Notes: generated by a model not told the origin, from the sequence alone. 64,000 bases of DNA from Acanthacorydalis orientalis (GCA_034766995.1 CM068322.1:14517810-14581809), one strand, 5' to 3'; counted from the stretch's first letter, positions 37,132-50,274 are shown. Made by a program: numbers and translations.

Positions 37132-37290
37132 AGCTCCTTCTCTTCGCTACACTCTACAAATAGTATGTTAACCATTTCCATTCCCGATCATACCGATGTT
37201 TCACAAATCATTAAGGATTATAAGCCGGGGGGATATGCAAGCGGGGGCGGAGCTCGCGGGGGTTTGTGAGCGTAGCGAAGCAGAGCTCCT
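37132..37290. repeat. GC-rich patch bounded by imperfect inverted repeats, with three long G-runs
   Basis: The left word AGCTCCTTCTCTTCGCTACA (37132-37151) mirrors the right word TGAGCGTAGCGAAGCAGAGC (from 37268) as an imperfect inverted repeat. Between them are runs of six, five and five G (37217-37256), so the strand is very G-rich inside a strongly A+T-rich region. The layout suggests a short transposon end or miniature element, but I cannot name a family. Confidence 0.5.
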
Positions 37291-37299
37291 AATTTCTAA

Positions 37300-37965
37300 A
37301 AAAATAAAATATTAAGTTCTAAGGAAACACTATAATACTATAGTAAAATTAAATATACAAACTATCTTGCTTGTGCCAAATTACTAAAATCATACTTTGT
37401 TGAAAAAAATTAACAATTCTAAAATATTCAGAAGAACAAAAAAAGTTTTCATTTCATATTAAAAATACAACAAGAATACCGATAAAACAAAACTAGAGCA
37501 AAATAATTTTACATCATAATTTAAATTATAGTAGCATTTATAGCAATATTATTTAATATTTTTTGCATGATACTTTTAACAGGATAAGTTGTCATAAAAT
37601 GTACACTCAATTTACATTATTATTTATATAATTGTAATATTTTATTTTCGATTTTTATCGATCCAGATACTTTCTATAACTGAAAATAGTACAGAAAGAA
37701 AATAATAAGAGACATGTGCAATTTGATAAGATTTATACCAACATACTGTTTAAATTAAAAACAGAATTGTTTGAAACACAAAACCGTCCTTGTCAAATCT
37801 CATCATAAACGTCACCAGTCACAATTGAACTTCATCCTATTGTTCATTTCCCTATTATTCTATGACACATTTTGTATGGCTATATTTACTAACCGGTAGC
37901 TATTTAATACATGTCGATTAAAAACAAAAGTATTTTATTAATACAGATTTAAGAAACACATGCAT
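37300..37965. other. A+T-rich non-coding stretch
   Basis: Nothing recognisable. Confidence 0.5.
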
Positions 37966-37971
37966 GCACAT

Positions 37972-37972
<1 letters not shown>

Positions 37973-38040
<68 letters not shown>

Positions 38041-38086
38041 TATACGTATATATATATATATATATACGTATATGTATGTATGTATA
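37973..38086. repeat. Long compound (CA)n(TA)n array
   Basis: TA blocks with GTATA and ACGTATA interruptions over about 115 bp. The ACGTATA word occurs twice about 24 bp apart. Confidence 0.95.
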
Positions 38087-38479
38087 TATCCATTACTTTT
38101 TTAATCGATTCATAGTCGATGGAAAAATTATTCTATTTAAAAAAACTATTAGCTTTGTTCATTTTATGAAATGTCACAACCATTCAAATCATTAACTGCA
38201 AAAACAAATAATATATATATACATATATATATATAGTACAGTAAATTGATTCATAACACTCGACATAAAATCGGCATATGTATACCAATAAAAAATCGCT
38301 ATTAAAATAAACTTTTCATTTTCGTTAGCAAGAAAATGTCGCCATGTAAATAATATAATTCGTAATAGATTCGTAATAAAATTTTACACGAGAGGCATGA
38401 AACCTCGTCAACATAAAACCGTCGGTTATAAATTGTTATTAAAATAAAATAAAAATCAATAGAGTCAACGTACACAATG

Positions 38480-39290
38480 TTACAAGAAGGTTCTGACACA
38501 ATCACCGAAAACATTTTGACAGCAGATAACATTGAAATTACGTCTACGTTCTATAATTAAAAGACAACATTGAGCTTTTCGTTCGGTATTTTCAGTAAAC
38601 TTCGAGAATAATGTCGCGTATCGCTCACATGGAATGACACAATCACGAGTGGCCGCAACGGACCCGCACAGCCGGGTTCCGTTTCGTTGTCTCATTGACC
38701 TCACAGAACTGAAAATCCCTCTTCACCCAACCACCACTACAGACGGCTCGAACTTCTGTGCGCAGCAATAATCTGTCAACCCCCAGGACAACGATATCAG
38801 TATACAGCGCTGTCAAAATGTCAAAATTATTCAAAACAGACTGCGTTGTGATTGTCGGCCGGCGTTGGTAGAACCGCAGGTCCGTTTTAATGGAATCGTG
38901 TCCTTTTAAATTTTATTACTTTTACACACGAACGAATGTTGTACAGTTAATAAATTGTTGTACGCGTTCCGATACAAATATGCTGTTAAGGTAGTAGGCG
39001 GATAGGTAAATAAAATGGCTAACAGGTGTGTGGGTAGATGGCCGACGAAGTGTTTTTAAAATGAAAGTTTGAGCAACGTTAAAAGAAAAGTTTTCAAATA
39101 TGTTAAACATTTTAATTGGCTGCGAATTCGGCTGCGTGATTTTTACATCAAAGAGAAGCAACAGGTTTTCAACCGGCATGTTTAACGGGATAAGAGGGCG
39201 AATGTTTTAACATGACTCCAATCCGTATAAACACTAAAAATATTTTCGTCAAACTGAAACAAGTATATAAGCCATTCTCGTTTTTCAAAT
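38480..39290. other. Lower-A+T region with several short minus-strand frames
   Basis: Composition is clearly less A+T-rich, and densest in C+G at 38600-38890 (for example the GACCCGCACAGCCGGGTTCC palindrome-like word at about 38661). Minus-strand frames of 74, 63 and 85 codons lie at 38480-38704, 38643-38834 and 38922-39179; the first two overlap in different frames. None resembles a known protein or has an obvious pair of splice sites. It could be a 5'UTR/promoter, an unrecognised exon or conserved non-coding DNA. Confidence 0.3.
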
Positions 39291-39448
39291 AACGCGCATA
39301 TTTAAACTAATTAGAAATTTTTCCATCTGATGGATACGTTAATTGTAATTAAAACTAAATGAAATTACAATATAGAATTTGCGGAATGGAGCAAATGCAC
39401 ATTTTTCAATGTAAAATATATACTTTGATTTTTACAAATAACTATATA

Positions 39449-39451
39449 CAT

Positions 39452-39510
<59 letters not shown>
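39449..39510. repeat. (TA)n microsatellite
   Basis: A TA run of about 60 bp with one CATA near the start. Confidence 0.95.
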
Positions 39511-39512
<2 letters not shown>

Positions 39513-39910
39513 CACAAAAGTATTTTTTTATGTTTTTAATGTAGTATTATATTTCATCAATAAAACAAGCACATTTTAATAAAATTCACGTTTACAAAAT
39601 TATTTGATCATATATATATATATATGAAGATTAAAAAAATGTTCGCCGTAATAGAATATCCCTTGCTTCAATATTAAATTAATGTATTTTGAAATGTATA
39701 AATATACTTATTTTTTAAATCGTTCGAAAATTTTATAATTTCTCACGTAAATGATTATGAAATTTTTCTGTTCATCTATATATATATATACACACACACA
39801 CACATTTATTACATAACATCAAAGTATATTTTTTATATTTTTATTGTAGCGTTATATTTCATAAATAAAATAAACATATTTTAATAAAGTACACGTTTAC
39901 AAAATCATAT

Positions 39911-39944
<34 letters not shown>

Positions 39945-40277
39945 ATATACATATACATATATATATATATACATATGCAAGATTAAAAGAAATTCGTCTT
40001 AATTGAATATCCCTTGCTTCAATATTCAAGTAATGTATTTTGAAATGTATAAATATATTTATTTTTGCAATTGTCCCAAAATATTATAATATCCCGTGTA
40101 AATGATTGTTAAAAATTTTTGTATGATACGTGTATATATATATATACATACATATATATACACACATATTACATTACATCAAAGTATATTTTTTTATATT
40201 TTTACTGTAGTGTTTTATTTCATAAACAAAACAAGCATACTTTAATAAAATTCACGTTTATAAAATCATATGAATAT

Positions 40278-40356
<79 letters not shown>

Positions 40357-40500
40357 AAGATTAAAAAAATATTCGTCGTAATGAAATATCTCTTGCCGCA
40401 ATATTAAATTAATGTATGTATTTTGAAATTTATGAATGTACCTATTTTTACAATTATCCCAAAATTTGATAGTATTCCATGTAAATGATTATTAAAATTA
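39511..40500 (+). repeat. Complex tandem repeat, three units of about 350-380 bp
   Basis: Three collinear units each contain CAAAAGTAT/CAAAGTATA, TTCAT(A/C)AA(T/C)AAAA, CACGTTTA(C/T)AAAAT, a microsatellite, AAGATTAAA, CCTTGCTTCAATATT and TGTATTTTGAAAT. The CTTGCTTCA word lies at 39663 and 40014, with the third (CTTGCCGCA) at 40392, giving spacings of about 351 and 379 bp. Units differ mostly in the type and length of the internal microsatellites. No ORF of note. Confidence 0.9.
40281..40355. repeat. (TA)n(TG)n microsatellite inside the third tandem unit
   Basis: TA blocks followed by about 14 TG units. Confidence 0.95.
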
Positions 40501-40802
40501 TATATATATACACAAACATAAAATTAAAATGCTTCATTGTCATGAAAATAATGTATACAAAAACGATAGAGTTATAATATTCGTCTTTGAAAACAAAATA
40601 CTTTTTCTGTGATATTTTTTTTACGTTCCATGTTAACAATTTAAAATATTATAATCGATTATATCAAAAAAGGTTTTCCTACTTTTTATTAGATAGTATG
40701 CAATAATTTATATACATTTTTAATATTATCTTATTTTCAGACAATAGTTTTTCAATACAGAAAAAAAATTATATTTTCCTTTATTATTTGAATTAAAAAA
40801 AG

Positions 40803-40804
<2 letters not shown>

Positions 40805-40853
<49 letters not shown>
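40805..40853. repeat. (TA)n microsatellite
   Basis: A pure TA run of about 48 bp. Confidence 0.95.
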
Positions 40854-40858
<5 letters not shown>

Positions 40859-40859
40859 A

Positions 40860-41687
40860 ACATATTTAGTTTTGAAACTATCTATAGGTGATTATTTATT
40901 ATTACATTTTTTTAATATAATGTATGATGTATTCATTAGGTTTTCAATGCAAATAGTAAATATATTATAGGTAAAAATGACAAAATATTTTTCAATAATT
41001 AAATATCTGAAATAAAATTGATAATACAAAGTTTGTATTTTAACTTAAATTAGTAATTCAGGGTTGTACCTAGTGCATCGATCTTATAAATAGAGAGAAA
41101 AGGTAATTAGTTTCTATTGATATTAATTTTTGATTTATTTTGAATTAAAATATATTTTTAGTATTAAACTAAGTGCAAAAAAGGTGATATAATATTTGTA
41201 GACTGAAACATGAATTTTTTTCAAAAATGTCTAAATCTTCTTACTGGAAATTAAGAAGAAAACATCACAAAACCAAAAAAAAAACTGTTAAAAGATGTTA
41301 TGGTTAAAATCGTTTAACTGCCTTATCTGTGCTCTAATGATAGTTGACTGATTATTAAATAAATATCCCTGATATGCGATTTATCAGTGTTACAATGTTT
41401 ATATTGTTGTATAAAACACTACTGATTATTTTCTATTTTCTGTAAAAAGTATTACAGTTTCTAAGTTATTTCATTGATTTTATCAGTTGAAATTTAAAAA
41501 TAATTTGTAATTTTTATTTGTTTGTATAGTGTTTTATAAAGCGTCCCGAAGAATATAATTTTTATTAACATATCACGGATACTCTAACGTGTTTTTCTTT
41601 AATTATATCAATTATATAGAATAAAATAAAAAATATTTATTATATGAAACGAATTATGTATTTTATTACTTTCTTTCAAGTTTATTG

Positions 41688-41690
<3 letters not shown>
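40860..41690. other. A+T-rich non-coding stretch
   Basis: No gene or transposon seen. Confidence 0.5.

Positions 41691-41771
<81 letters not shown>
41691..41771. repeat. (TC)n(TA)n microsatellite
   Basis: About 15 TC units (41691-41720) join about 25 TA units without a gap. Confidence 0.95.
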
Positions 41772-41775
<4 letters not shown>

Positions 41776-41912
41776 AAATCTAAGATATATTATAAATATA
41801 AACCTATCATCAGTTTCAATATAAATATATTCAATAATTTCGCAGTTTTTTATTTAAGTGCAAAAGCATACACTTTCTTGATTGAATAGAAAATTCTCTA
41901 TAACTGTTATAA

Positions 41913-41942
41913 CTTAATGTTTATATTAATATAAACATTAAG
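41913..41942. repeat. Perfect 30-bp palindrome
   Basis: CTTAATGTTTATATT is followed directly by its exact reverse complement, with no loop. A cruciform or dimer site is possible. A chance origin is less likely than for a pure TA tract because the arms contain C and G at matched positions. Confidence 0.85.
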
Positions 41943-42142
41943 AAACTCAACATAACTTTCACTCTATTTAGAATTTAAAAATAATTTACTTTTCATCAAA
42001 TATAAAGATATATTATTATTAATTATATATAAGCAGATTAAAAGTTTATTTTCCAAAATTAACTTGCACAAAACATTTCAATTATTAAAAAAAATGTATC
42101 AAATGCTTTTCTCGCATATGTAAGTAAATATAAAATATGTTT

Positions 42143-42144
<2 letters not shown>

Positions 42145-42207
<63 letters not shown>

Positions 42208-42237
42208 CGGTTATATATATATATATATATATATAAC
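42145..42237. repeat. Long (TA)n array with GAACGG interruption
   Basis: About 60 bp of TA, then GAACGG, then about 26 bp of TA ending in AACCGGTT. The AACGGTT / AACCGGTT flanks are near inverse, so the second block can form a hairpin. Confidence 0.95.
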
Positions 42238-42680
42238 CGGTTAATAAATTAAAATTTCATCGAGCGACAATTTGGGATATGATCAACATCAATTATTTTC
42301 TCTTGCATACACAATTTGTATGAATAAGTAATACGATCCTGTGTTGGAGTGACATTTCTGTGGTTCAGATTCTGTCGGAGGCGCGGTCATGATTCCAGAA
42401 TTGTTTATCATTTGTTCGTTGAAAATAACAACGAAGTGGGTACTGAGCCACACTGAGGTATCGCGCTGTTATGTGTGGCTTTATTTTATGTTTAACGTGT
42501 TTATCTGCACGTTTAAATCCCAGTTAAAGTCGTAATGAATGTGTTTTTTTGCCCTTCTGCAATTCGTTATCCTCTTCTACGCGGTATTTTTCCTCCTCTC
42601 AAACCGTTGTTCCCCCATATTCTTCTCTTTTTTAATTTATAGTTACGAATTAACTGGAACTGAGGAGTTTATTAGGTGTC
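42238..42680. other. Lower-A+T non-repetitive patch
   Basis: About 440 bp of mixed composition, including GTCGGAGGCGCGGTCATG near 42374 and a pyrimidine-rich part at 42545-42630. No open frame of note. Candidate conserved non-coding DNA. Confidence 0.3.
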
Positions 42681-43272
42681 TGTTTCTTTTGTATCAGATG
42701 TTTATTCATTAAAATTAAACATACAAATAAAATGGGAACGAAATTTTCCCCAATAGTACAAAAACTCAAAATAAGGAAAGTTCGTTTATAAAAGTTTCTG
42801 ATTGCTTATCTGCAATATAAATTTTATGAAACGAGAATCATTTATCATTGTTAAGTTATACATTTATATTTAATAAATTAATATTAGATTTGATGATTTT
42901 ATGAGAAATCTAAAAACATAAAAACCCACTCATCTTTATAAGCATAATAATTTTTCTTATACTTTTAAAAATGTAAAAAATAATATAAATCTTACACACT
43001 TGCTATTATAACTGTGTATTAAATGTTTACATTTTTATCCTTAAATAATACGCTTATAATATTTTCTATTTTAGCAAGAATTTATATTATTAAATTATTG
43101 ATCATAGCTTTTTTAATAAAAAAATATTTAGTTACTGCACGCAACCTTTGAAAATTTTACCATTTTTTTTATAAAACAATATCTTTTACAAAAAAGCTTT
43201 ATCTGGCTTTGTAAATTTTTGTATAAACAGTTTTTAGAAATTTCAAATTTCCTGAATTACATGTCTTTAGAT

Positions 43273-43275
<3 letters not shown>

Positions 43276-43321
<46 letters not shown>
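43276..43321. repeat. (TA)n microsatellite
   Basis: A pure TA run of about 46 bp. Confidence 0.95.
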
Positions 43322-43324
<3 letters not shown>

Positions 43325-43489
43325 AATGCTTTATAAATACTTTGTTATTTCTGTTTATTGAACAGATTATTTTCAGTTTTTTTTTACAAAAATATAGTTC
43401 TATATTCATATACATACATTTGAAAATTAAATTATCTTACATATTTCAGTTATTCAAAGAAAAAATGTTTAATAAAACGATATTTCCCT

Positions 43490-43920
43490 AAAAGAAACTG
43501 TAAGAAACTAACGTCAATATTTATAAGAAGCATCCAGCGAACATAAAATGAGATACGCAGCATGCATAAACGCTCCTTATAAATGTTTTAATATAATATA
43601 CATTGTCGTTTCAAGGAGAGGATTTTCGTCGAGCTTAAAACGCTATATTCTAACTATACCCAAATAAACAACGTCGTTCGTGAAAACGAATTCAGTTTTC
43701 GACTATTGCCTACTCTAAAACAGCACGCGTATTATTTTATACAACGCAACAACATTGAGTTTTATGTAAATTTGTAAATCACTGACCGTTACGAACATTA
43801 AAATTTGAACAGGCAGTAAACAAATGATTACGAAATAGTACGGTTTTTGTGATTCCGGGTCGTTGTAATTTGCGCAATACAAAATTCACTGTATGTCAAT
43901 TTGTTGTGTTCGCATATTTT
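43490..43920. other. Lower-A+T non-repetitive patch
   Basis: It has several CpG-containing words (AACAACGTCGTTCGTG, GATTCCGGGTCGTTG) and no ORF or repeat. Candidate conserved non-coding DNA. Confidence 0.3.
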
Positions 43921-43982
43921 CAACACATCTATATTTATATATATAATATTTTTTATATATAACTTAAATCAATGTGCATGTA

Positions 43983-44016
<34 letters not shown>

Positions 44017-44310
44017 GAAATTGATACTGTTTCCTAAACTGAAACAACATGAATTGTGATATACAAACATCAAAAATTAATTTAATACTACTCTATATAT
44101 AGAAACATAGAGAAACGTATTTGGCTAATATAAATAGAACAACGCAATTTTGTACAATTTAATTGGACAGAAACCTACATGCCTATCTATATTTTATGTT
44201 TGAGAAATTGGTTCTATTATTATCTATATTCTTTGTACAAACTCTCAGATAATTTGCGAATTCATTGTTTTTTTATTACTGTCAAATATATTTATTAAAT
44301 TTACACAAAC

Positions 44311-44342
44311 ACACACATTCATATATATATATATATATATAT

Positions 44343-44377
<35 letters not shown>
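44311..44377. repeat. (TA)n microsatellite with CATACATA interruption
   Basis: Two TA blocks of about 26 and 29 bp. Confidence 0.95.
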
Positions 44378-44384
<7 letters not shown>

Positions 44385-44937
44385 TTAAAACTAGTTAACA
44401 AGTTACAATATGCAAAAAAGTAGATGTATACTAATTAATTAAAATGTTATATTACAAGAAAAGTAACTAAGACAAATGTCCGACAAAGTTCCTATACTAA
44501 ATTTACAAGCAATCAATATTAATGTAAGAATGCAAACATCCACATTCTACAATATTTGACTTATATAGTAACATTTATACTCTCCAGAATAGACAATAAG
44601 TTAACAAAAAAAATATGTCTTGTTATTACAAATTTAGTGTAAGACGCAAATGAAGAATTTTCATCATCCGACCGGATATGTGTTAATAGAAGATACATGT
44701 ATGTGGATTCAAAGATGTATAAAACAAATTAAAATCAAAAAACTTCTGGTATATAAATGCCTCTATTGAATAAACTAGGAAGTCAATTTGTAAAATAGTC
44801 CATTATTTACAATCTTCAAGCCCATTACGAAAATAGAATGTTGTATAGAAGTTTGAATATTAGTATCATTGATTTATTTTCTTGTACTATAACATTTAAA
44901 CTGGTTAATAAAAAAATCATTCATTCATGTATGTGTT

Positions 44938-44981
44938 TATATATATATATATATATATATATAAACATATGTATATATAAC

Positions 44982-45005
<24 letters not shown>
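44938..45005. repeat. (TA)n microsatellite with interruptions
   Basis: TA blocks separated by AAACATATG and AACATA. Confidence 0.95.
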
Positions 45006-45009
<4 letters not shown>

Positions 45010-45014
<5 letters not shown>

Positions 45015-46357
45015 AAATTTCAAAAATATATATTATTAGTACTAAATATAATTTATCATCATAACTTCAAAACTCTATTTTTTTAAGATTATTTTTTAAA
45101 TGTACAAGTATGTTACAAGTACTACCCTCGTTTCCTCTATCCTCTCATTTCCACTTTGTCATTTTTCAAATTTTGTAGTTGTTAATAGAAATAAATAATA
45201 CATGCACAAAATACAAGAATAAATTATTTCTGAATAAGTTGATTTCAAACTTAATTATATTTTGATATTTTATTCGAAATTAATTATAATTTAAATATAT
45301 CAATTTATTTCAAAACTTTTAAAACTTTCTTTAAAACGTTTAACAATTAATTTTAGGAACATATAAACATGATACGCATTTATTTTTCATTTCTTTAAAA
45401 GTACTGAAATTCAATATCGATGGTTGGTTATTCAGGGTTTAATGGCGAGTCGAGAGTTAAGGTTCCAATATCGAAACTTTTTTCACTAAATTATATACTT
45501 TTTGAAATCAGTTTTATTGTTTCAGTTATTTTAGAAAACTGTTTATAAAACGGACAAAAAAAGTTTATTGAATTTTAAAACTATCACGTTTTTAATAAAA
45601 GGCACCAGATGTTGCAAGACTAAATTGAATTTAATATGCAAACTTTAACTATGGTTATATATATATATATACATACATAGTATTAGTATTTAATTTGTCG
45701 TTATATAATAGAATCTGTCTACATCTAACACTAATTTATATAGATAAGATATAGAAAATCAATGATTGAATATGAATCTTCTGCCTTTACAAAATAATTA
45801 GAATGAAAATTACCTGTCATCAATAATGTGATAAGATAAAAATAAAATTAATGTAAAGTATGGAAAGTAAACACAATCGATATGTATAAATCATTTAAAT
45901 TGAATTATTATTGTTTCATCTCTTTACAAAACGCAAAATAAATTAAACGTACTGAATATTTAATTAAAATAGTTAGTTTGTTTTTTTTAAAAAAAATAAC
46001 CTAACAAGTCGGTATCTGATTAACTAATAAATTTATTAATATATATTAAGATTATATTTTCATAAAATATAATCTTATTCACTTTCAAATCAATAATAAT
46101 ATAAGAAAGTTAAATGTATATCATGTAACTAATAATTACAATTTTCATTCTGAATATTTTAAAATTTTTACCTCCGAAAATGTATTTTTCAAGTTCGAGT
46201 CGTCCTTATTCAGATTCTATTTTGAACATTTGCGGCATTTATTAATAAAAATGAAAAATATAGCTATACATAGACAATGTTTTAAACCATATTATATCTC
46301 ATTATTAATTCTCTATCTCATATTTTAATTTCTGTAAATTTATTCTTGATCACAACA
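45010..46357. other. A+T-rich non-coding stretch
   Basis: No gene or transposon recognised apart from the small palindrome at 46047-46077. Confidence 0.5.
46047..46077. repeat. Palindrome with 14-nt arms and 3-nt loop
   Basis: TAAGATTATATTTT, the loop CAT, then AAAATATAATCTTA: a perfect stem. Confidence 0.85.
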
Positions 46358-46506
46358 TAGTTGACAATGTGAATAAATTCAGTTTCAAAAATGAATTCTT
46401 TTCTCACTCCACTAATCATAAAAATAATTTCTGATCAAAAATGTTCAATATGATAAGTTTTGATTGTTCTTAAGCGCATTTTGATGTTAATGCCATTAGA
46501 CTCAGT
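46358..46506 (+). repeat. Interspersed repeat family R1, copy 3
   Basis: Collinear with 27155-27306 over the full length (shared blocks ATAAATTCA, CTGATCAAAAATG, GTTTTGATTG, GCATTTTGATG) and with the left arm of the 28303 foldback (AATGAATTCTTTTCTCACTC is identical). Non-coding. Confidence 0.65.
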
Positions 46507-46509
46507 ACA

Positions 46510-47120
46510 CTAACGTAAAAAAAATAAGGCAAGGTACAGAAAACTCAGATTTTAATTTTTTTTTCGCGACAGCGTTTGAAATATAAACGTATTGTTATCG
46601 AGATATGCGTTACTAAAAATAAAAAATTATCAACTGATAAAAAAAAATTTTATGAGATACAAGAATTTTTTTTTCTGGTAGTTATTAATCTTAAAAAAGT
46701 TCTAAACGTTTAGTAACATCGATTTCAAAATGATTAAATAATAAAATACATCAAAAATTAATCTATAATATGATATATGTGTGAAATACTTTTGACTAGA
46801 ATAAATATTTTTTTATTTAAGTCCATTACATGCCAGTTTATTCCATTTGATTTTTTAAAAAAATAATTTAATAACATTCATTATACTTCTTTTTTATCAC
46901 ACATTCAATTAAGTTCGGTATCTGTAGAATATATAATATTTAAATAATCCTTGAATTATTCAAATAGTTCCATTGGAACTATTTCTTAGTTGACCCATTG
47001 TGACCCGAAAACTATTCACACAATTCAAATATTATTTAATAGTTCTGTATCTACAAATTCAATATCATAATGAATTCATGAAAATAATTTTATACGAGTA
47101 ATGACAATGGAACATTACTG
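46510..47120. other. A+T-rich non-coding stretch
   Basis: Contains a 23-bp palindrome at 46962-46984 (AAATAGTTCC, ATT, GGAACTATTT). Otherwise nothing recognised. Confidence 0.45.
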
Positions 47121-47125
47121 AATAC

Positions 47126-47145
47126 GCACACACACACACAAACAC

Positions 47146-47193
<48 letters not shown>

Positions 47194-47200
47194 GTATGTA
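47126..47200. repeat. Compound (CA)n(TA)n(TATG)n microsatellite
   Basis: CA units, then about 17 TA units, then four to five GTAT units. Confidence 0.95.
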
Positions 47201-47204
47201 CTAA

Positions 47205-47660
47205 CATATAAATGTTGGTGTATGTACGAACGTAACTAAAATATCACGTTTCATTTTCGCGTGCAAATCAATATTTGTATATGTAAATAAGTATTTACTT
47301 AATATAACATTAGAAATATGAAACCATGGAATCTTAAATTCAATATAATCGTGAAGCATAATGACGAATGTAAATTACCGTCAGCACTTCAATGTAATGA
47401 ACTGTCTGTGTCATGTATGCTGTATTTAATATATAAGTTTATATTACAGCATCGTGTTTCTCTATACGTGTAAGCTAGTGTGTCTGAATACACAGTAAAT
47501 TACTTATTAGTTTACACACTACACAGACTATAATCTGTATATCGCTTTAAATAGATATATAAAATGATTAACTACACAAGGAGTCTGGCACGGTGATACC
47601 TCTGGGATAATCAAGACTCGCTGTGTAATTACATTATATATATATAACAAAATATTTCAG
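47205..47660. other. Lower-A+T non-repetitive patch
   Basis: Non-coding, with mixed words near 47580-47630 (GTCTGGCACGGTGATACC). Candidate regulatory DNA on composition only. Confidence 0.25.
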
Positions 47661-47664
47661 GAGT

Positions 47665-50270
47665 AAAATAAAAAAAGAAAAATACTTCGACTAATTATAA
47701 AACATCGAGCAACAGAAATTGACAACTAGAGTAATTGTAATTTTATTAGTTTAAACGAAGAGTATTTAAGAAAATTTCTATAATATTTATACGCTTTTAT
47801 ATATTATATTCAACTAAGAAAAAGTAAATTGAAAAAAAGCATCCATATTTACGAAAAGCAAAAATAAAAACAGAAAATACTTTTTTAGAAGCATTACCGT
47901 ATGTTTTTTTAATAGAAAAATTAATAAAATTAAATTGCATATTCCTACTTTAGAAAATTGAATTTAAATAAATAAAATTAATTTTTATTAGTACAGAAAT
48001 ATTTATAAATATAGTTTTATTAATAATATCGAATAAGCAAACAAATCAGAAATTAAAACAAAAATAACTAAACATCTAGCTATAAATAGATCGAAAATGG
48101 ATTAATAGACTGATCAATTATCAAACTAAACATAAAAAATTCACCTCAAGTACAATAAACTTATTAAAAAAAATGAAAAAAGTGCTAGTATATAAAATAT
48201 TGTATATGATTATTAAAAAAGTTATTTAACAGATTGTCTGACGAATATTAACTCACTATTTTAAACTGTTATTGCTTTTAAACTAAAAAGGATATTAAAA
48301 TAATTTTAAATAATTAAACCTTAAAAGAATTTCCAATATAAATAAATAATAACAAAAATATTGCTAGGAAATTATAAAAAATTAATAATAGAAAATATCT
48401 GAAAATTTTGCATCGTATGCCATTTATGAACAAAAAATTCTGGATAAATACCAGTTTATATACGATAAGGATACCATTGCATTTTCCTAAGCTGTTTTCG
48501 ACAAATGTAATTTAAGATCAATCGAATGGCATACAAATTTTAAATTAAAACACCATACAACTTCTTTCTGCTAGCTTGGTATATAGGTAGTCAAAAAATG
48601 ATATTTTAAATCAAACCTAAACGTAATAATCTATAGATTTGAAAACAAAATTCCTGTTGTTCTTAGAAATACATCAGTTGAGGCACTTTTTTTTTAAAAA
48701 AAAAAATATATATAAAGTACAAAATTGAATTCTATGCTGAATTCTAACATTGAAACAAGACTTTAATGTTCAAATAAAGTCAGTGGTAATAAATAACTCT
48801 TAATTCACTTGAACAAATATTTCAACACGATTTTTAATTTATAAATAATAACTATTAAAAAAGACAGTATGTTTACAAACATAATAAGTTAGTTTTATGG
48901 ATACATTGTTTTAGCAACAGATATTTTTAAAAATATTTTTTTTAATTTTCAATTTAAACATTACAATTTTTTACTAATATACATTTTTAATAATAGGCTG
49001 TTTGAAAAGAATTGTTTTAAAAAATTAAATAAAATAAAATTTGTGTTATGCTGAAATATTTTAAGATATTAACGATTAGTATTATAAAACAAATAAATAA
49101 TTCCTAAATATTGAAATTTGCTTTAAGTTATCTCTTGAAAAAATAATTATAAATAAAACCATGAAACTACTAAAACACCCGTTTCAATATTAATTAGTTA
49201 ACAATTGACCTTACAATTATTAAATGTAAATAAATAAAATTAAATATTAAAAAATACTTTTTATATTTATCACTCCATAAAACAAGCTATAAATAACAAA
49301 CAAAACAAATTTATAGTAAGTCACTCACTTTATATAACAGACTTTTTTATTTATTTTGAAATTCTACTAGCACTGAAATTTATTAATCTTTCTAGTACCT
49401 CTGTCACATGAAGCGACACAAGTTGTCATATCAACTCAAGTTAAAACCAGTGTTACAGCTATACAAGCATAACACCAAGATTTATCTCATTCAGTATCAT
49501 AAAATAATGTGAGTGAACTGCAGACTTGCATTTTATTGCACTTCTTTAGTTACTTTACAAATACGGATATTTTGTTACTAAAATATTACTTACAAAATGG
49601 AACAGTCAATTGATATATAATTTGAGAACAACAAACAAATATACAATTAACTTACAAATGTATATAATTTTAGTTATATTAACTTCCTCATATTGCAAAT
49701 TTCACTCCAATTTAATTATTGTAAAATGAATCTCTAATTAATCAAAAATAGGAAAATAAATGATAACTTTTTGCTTCAGTCGTTCTAGAACACCATCAAG
49801 TTCTAAACTCATTAAGTGTTCGACACATGTGCACTACGACAACACAAACAGCGGCTTTTTTTTGTTAAGAGATAGCATATTAAAAGCTTGGACTCAAATT
49901 CAGACACATTAATCAGCAGCCAGACATGATAGTCTTTACTAATTACTTATTTACAAAAAGTAATTATTCATTTCAAAAGAAACATATATTTACAGACTGA
50001 ATATATAATTTAAATATATCTCTTTATTTGTTTTTAATTCTTTTTATATACACATAATTAATTGTAATGCACTTTAAAACATCTATTTTTTTCGTACTAA
50101 AGTTCATACACACACACAAACATACTCACTTACAATATTCTTTACATTATTTATTTAATAACGTATCGATGATAAACCTGTATAAAATTGTCATATAAAA
50201 AGAAAAAAAAAATTGTTTGATAACCCGATTCAAAAAATAATTTATAAAATAAAATTTTCATTTTGTATAA
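47665..50270. other. A+T-rich non-coding stretch
   Basis: About 2.6 kb with no credible gene, transposon or TA array. Confidence 0.5.
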
Positions 50271-50271
50271 A

Positions 50272-50274
<3 letters not shown>

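Noticed and set aside
38961..39180. Minus-strand 85-codon frame as a gene
   Set aside because: Ordinary composition but no domain, no matching splice sites and no supporting neighbour; left in the region description instead.
39511..40500. Possible CRISPR-like periodicity
   Set aside because: Units are ~350 bp, diverged and contain microsatellites; there are no short identical repeats with unique spacers.
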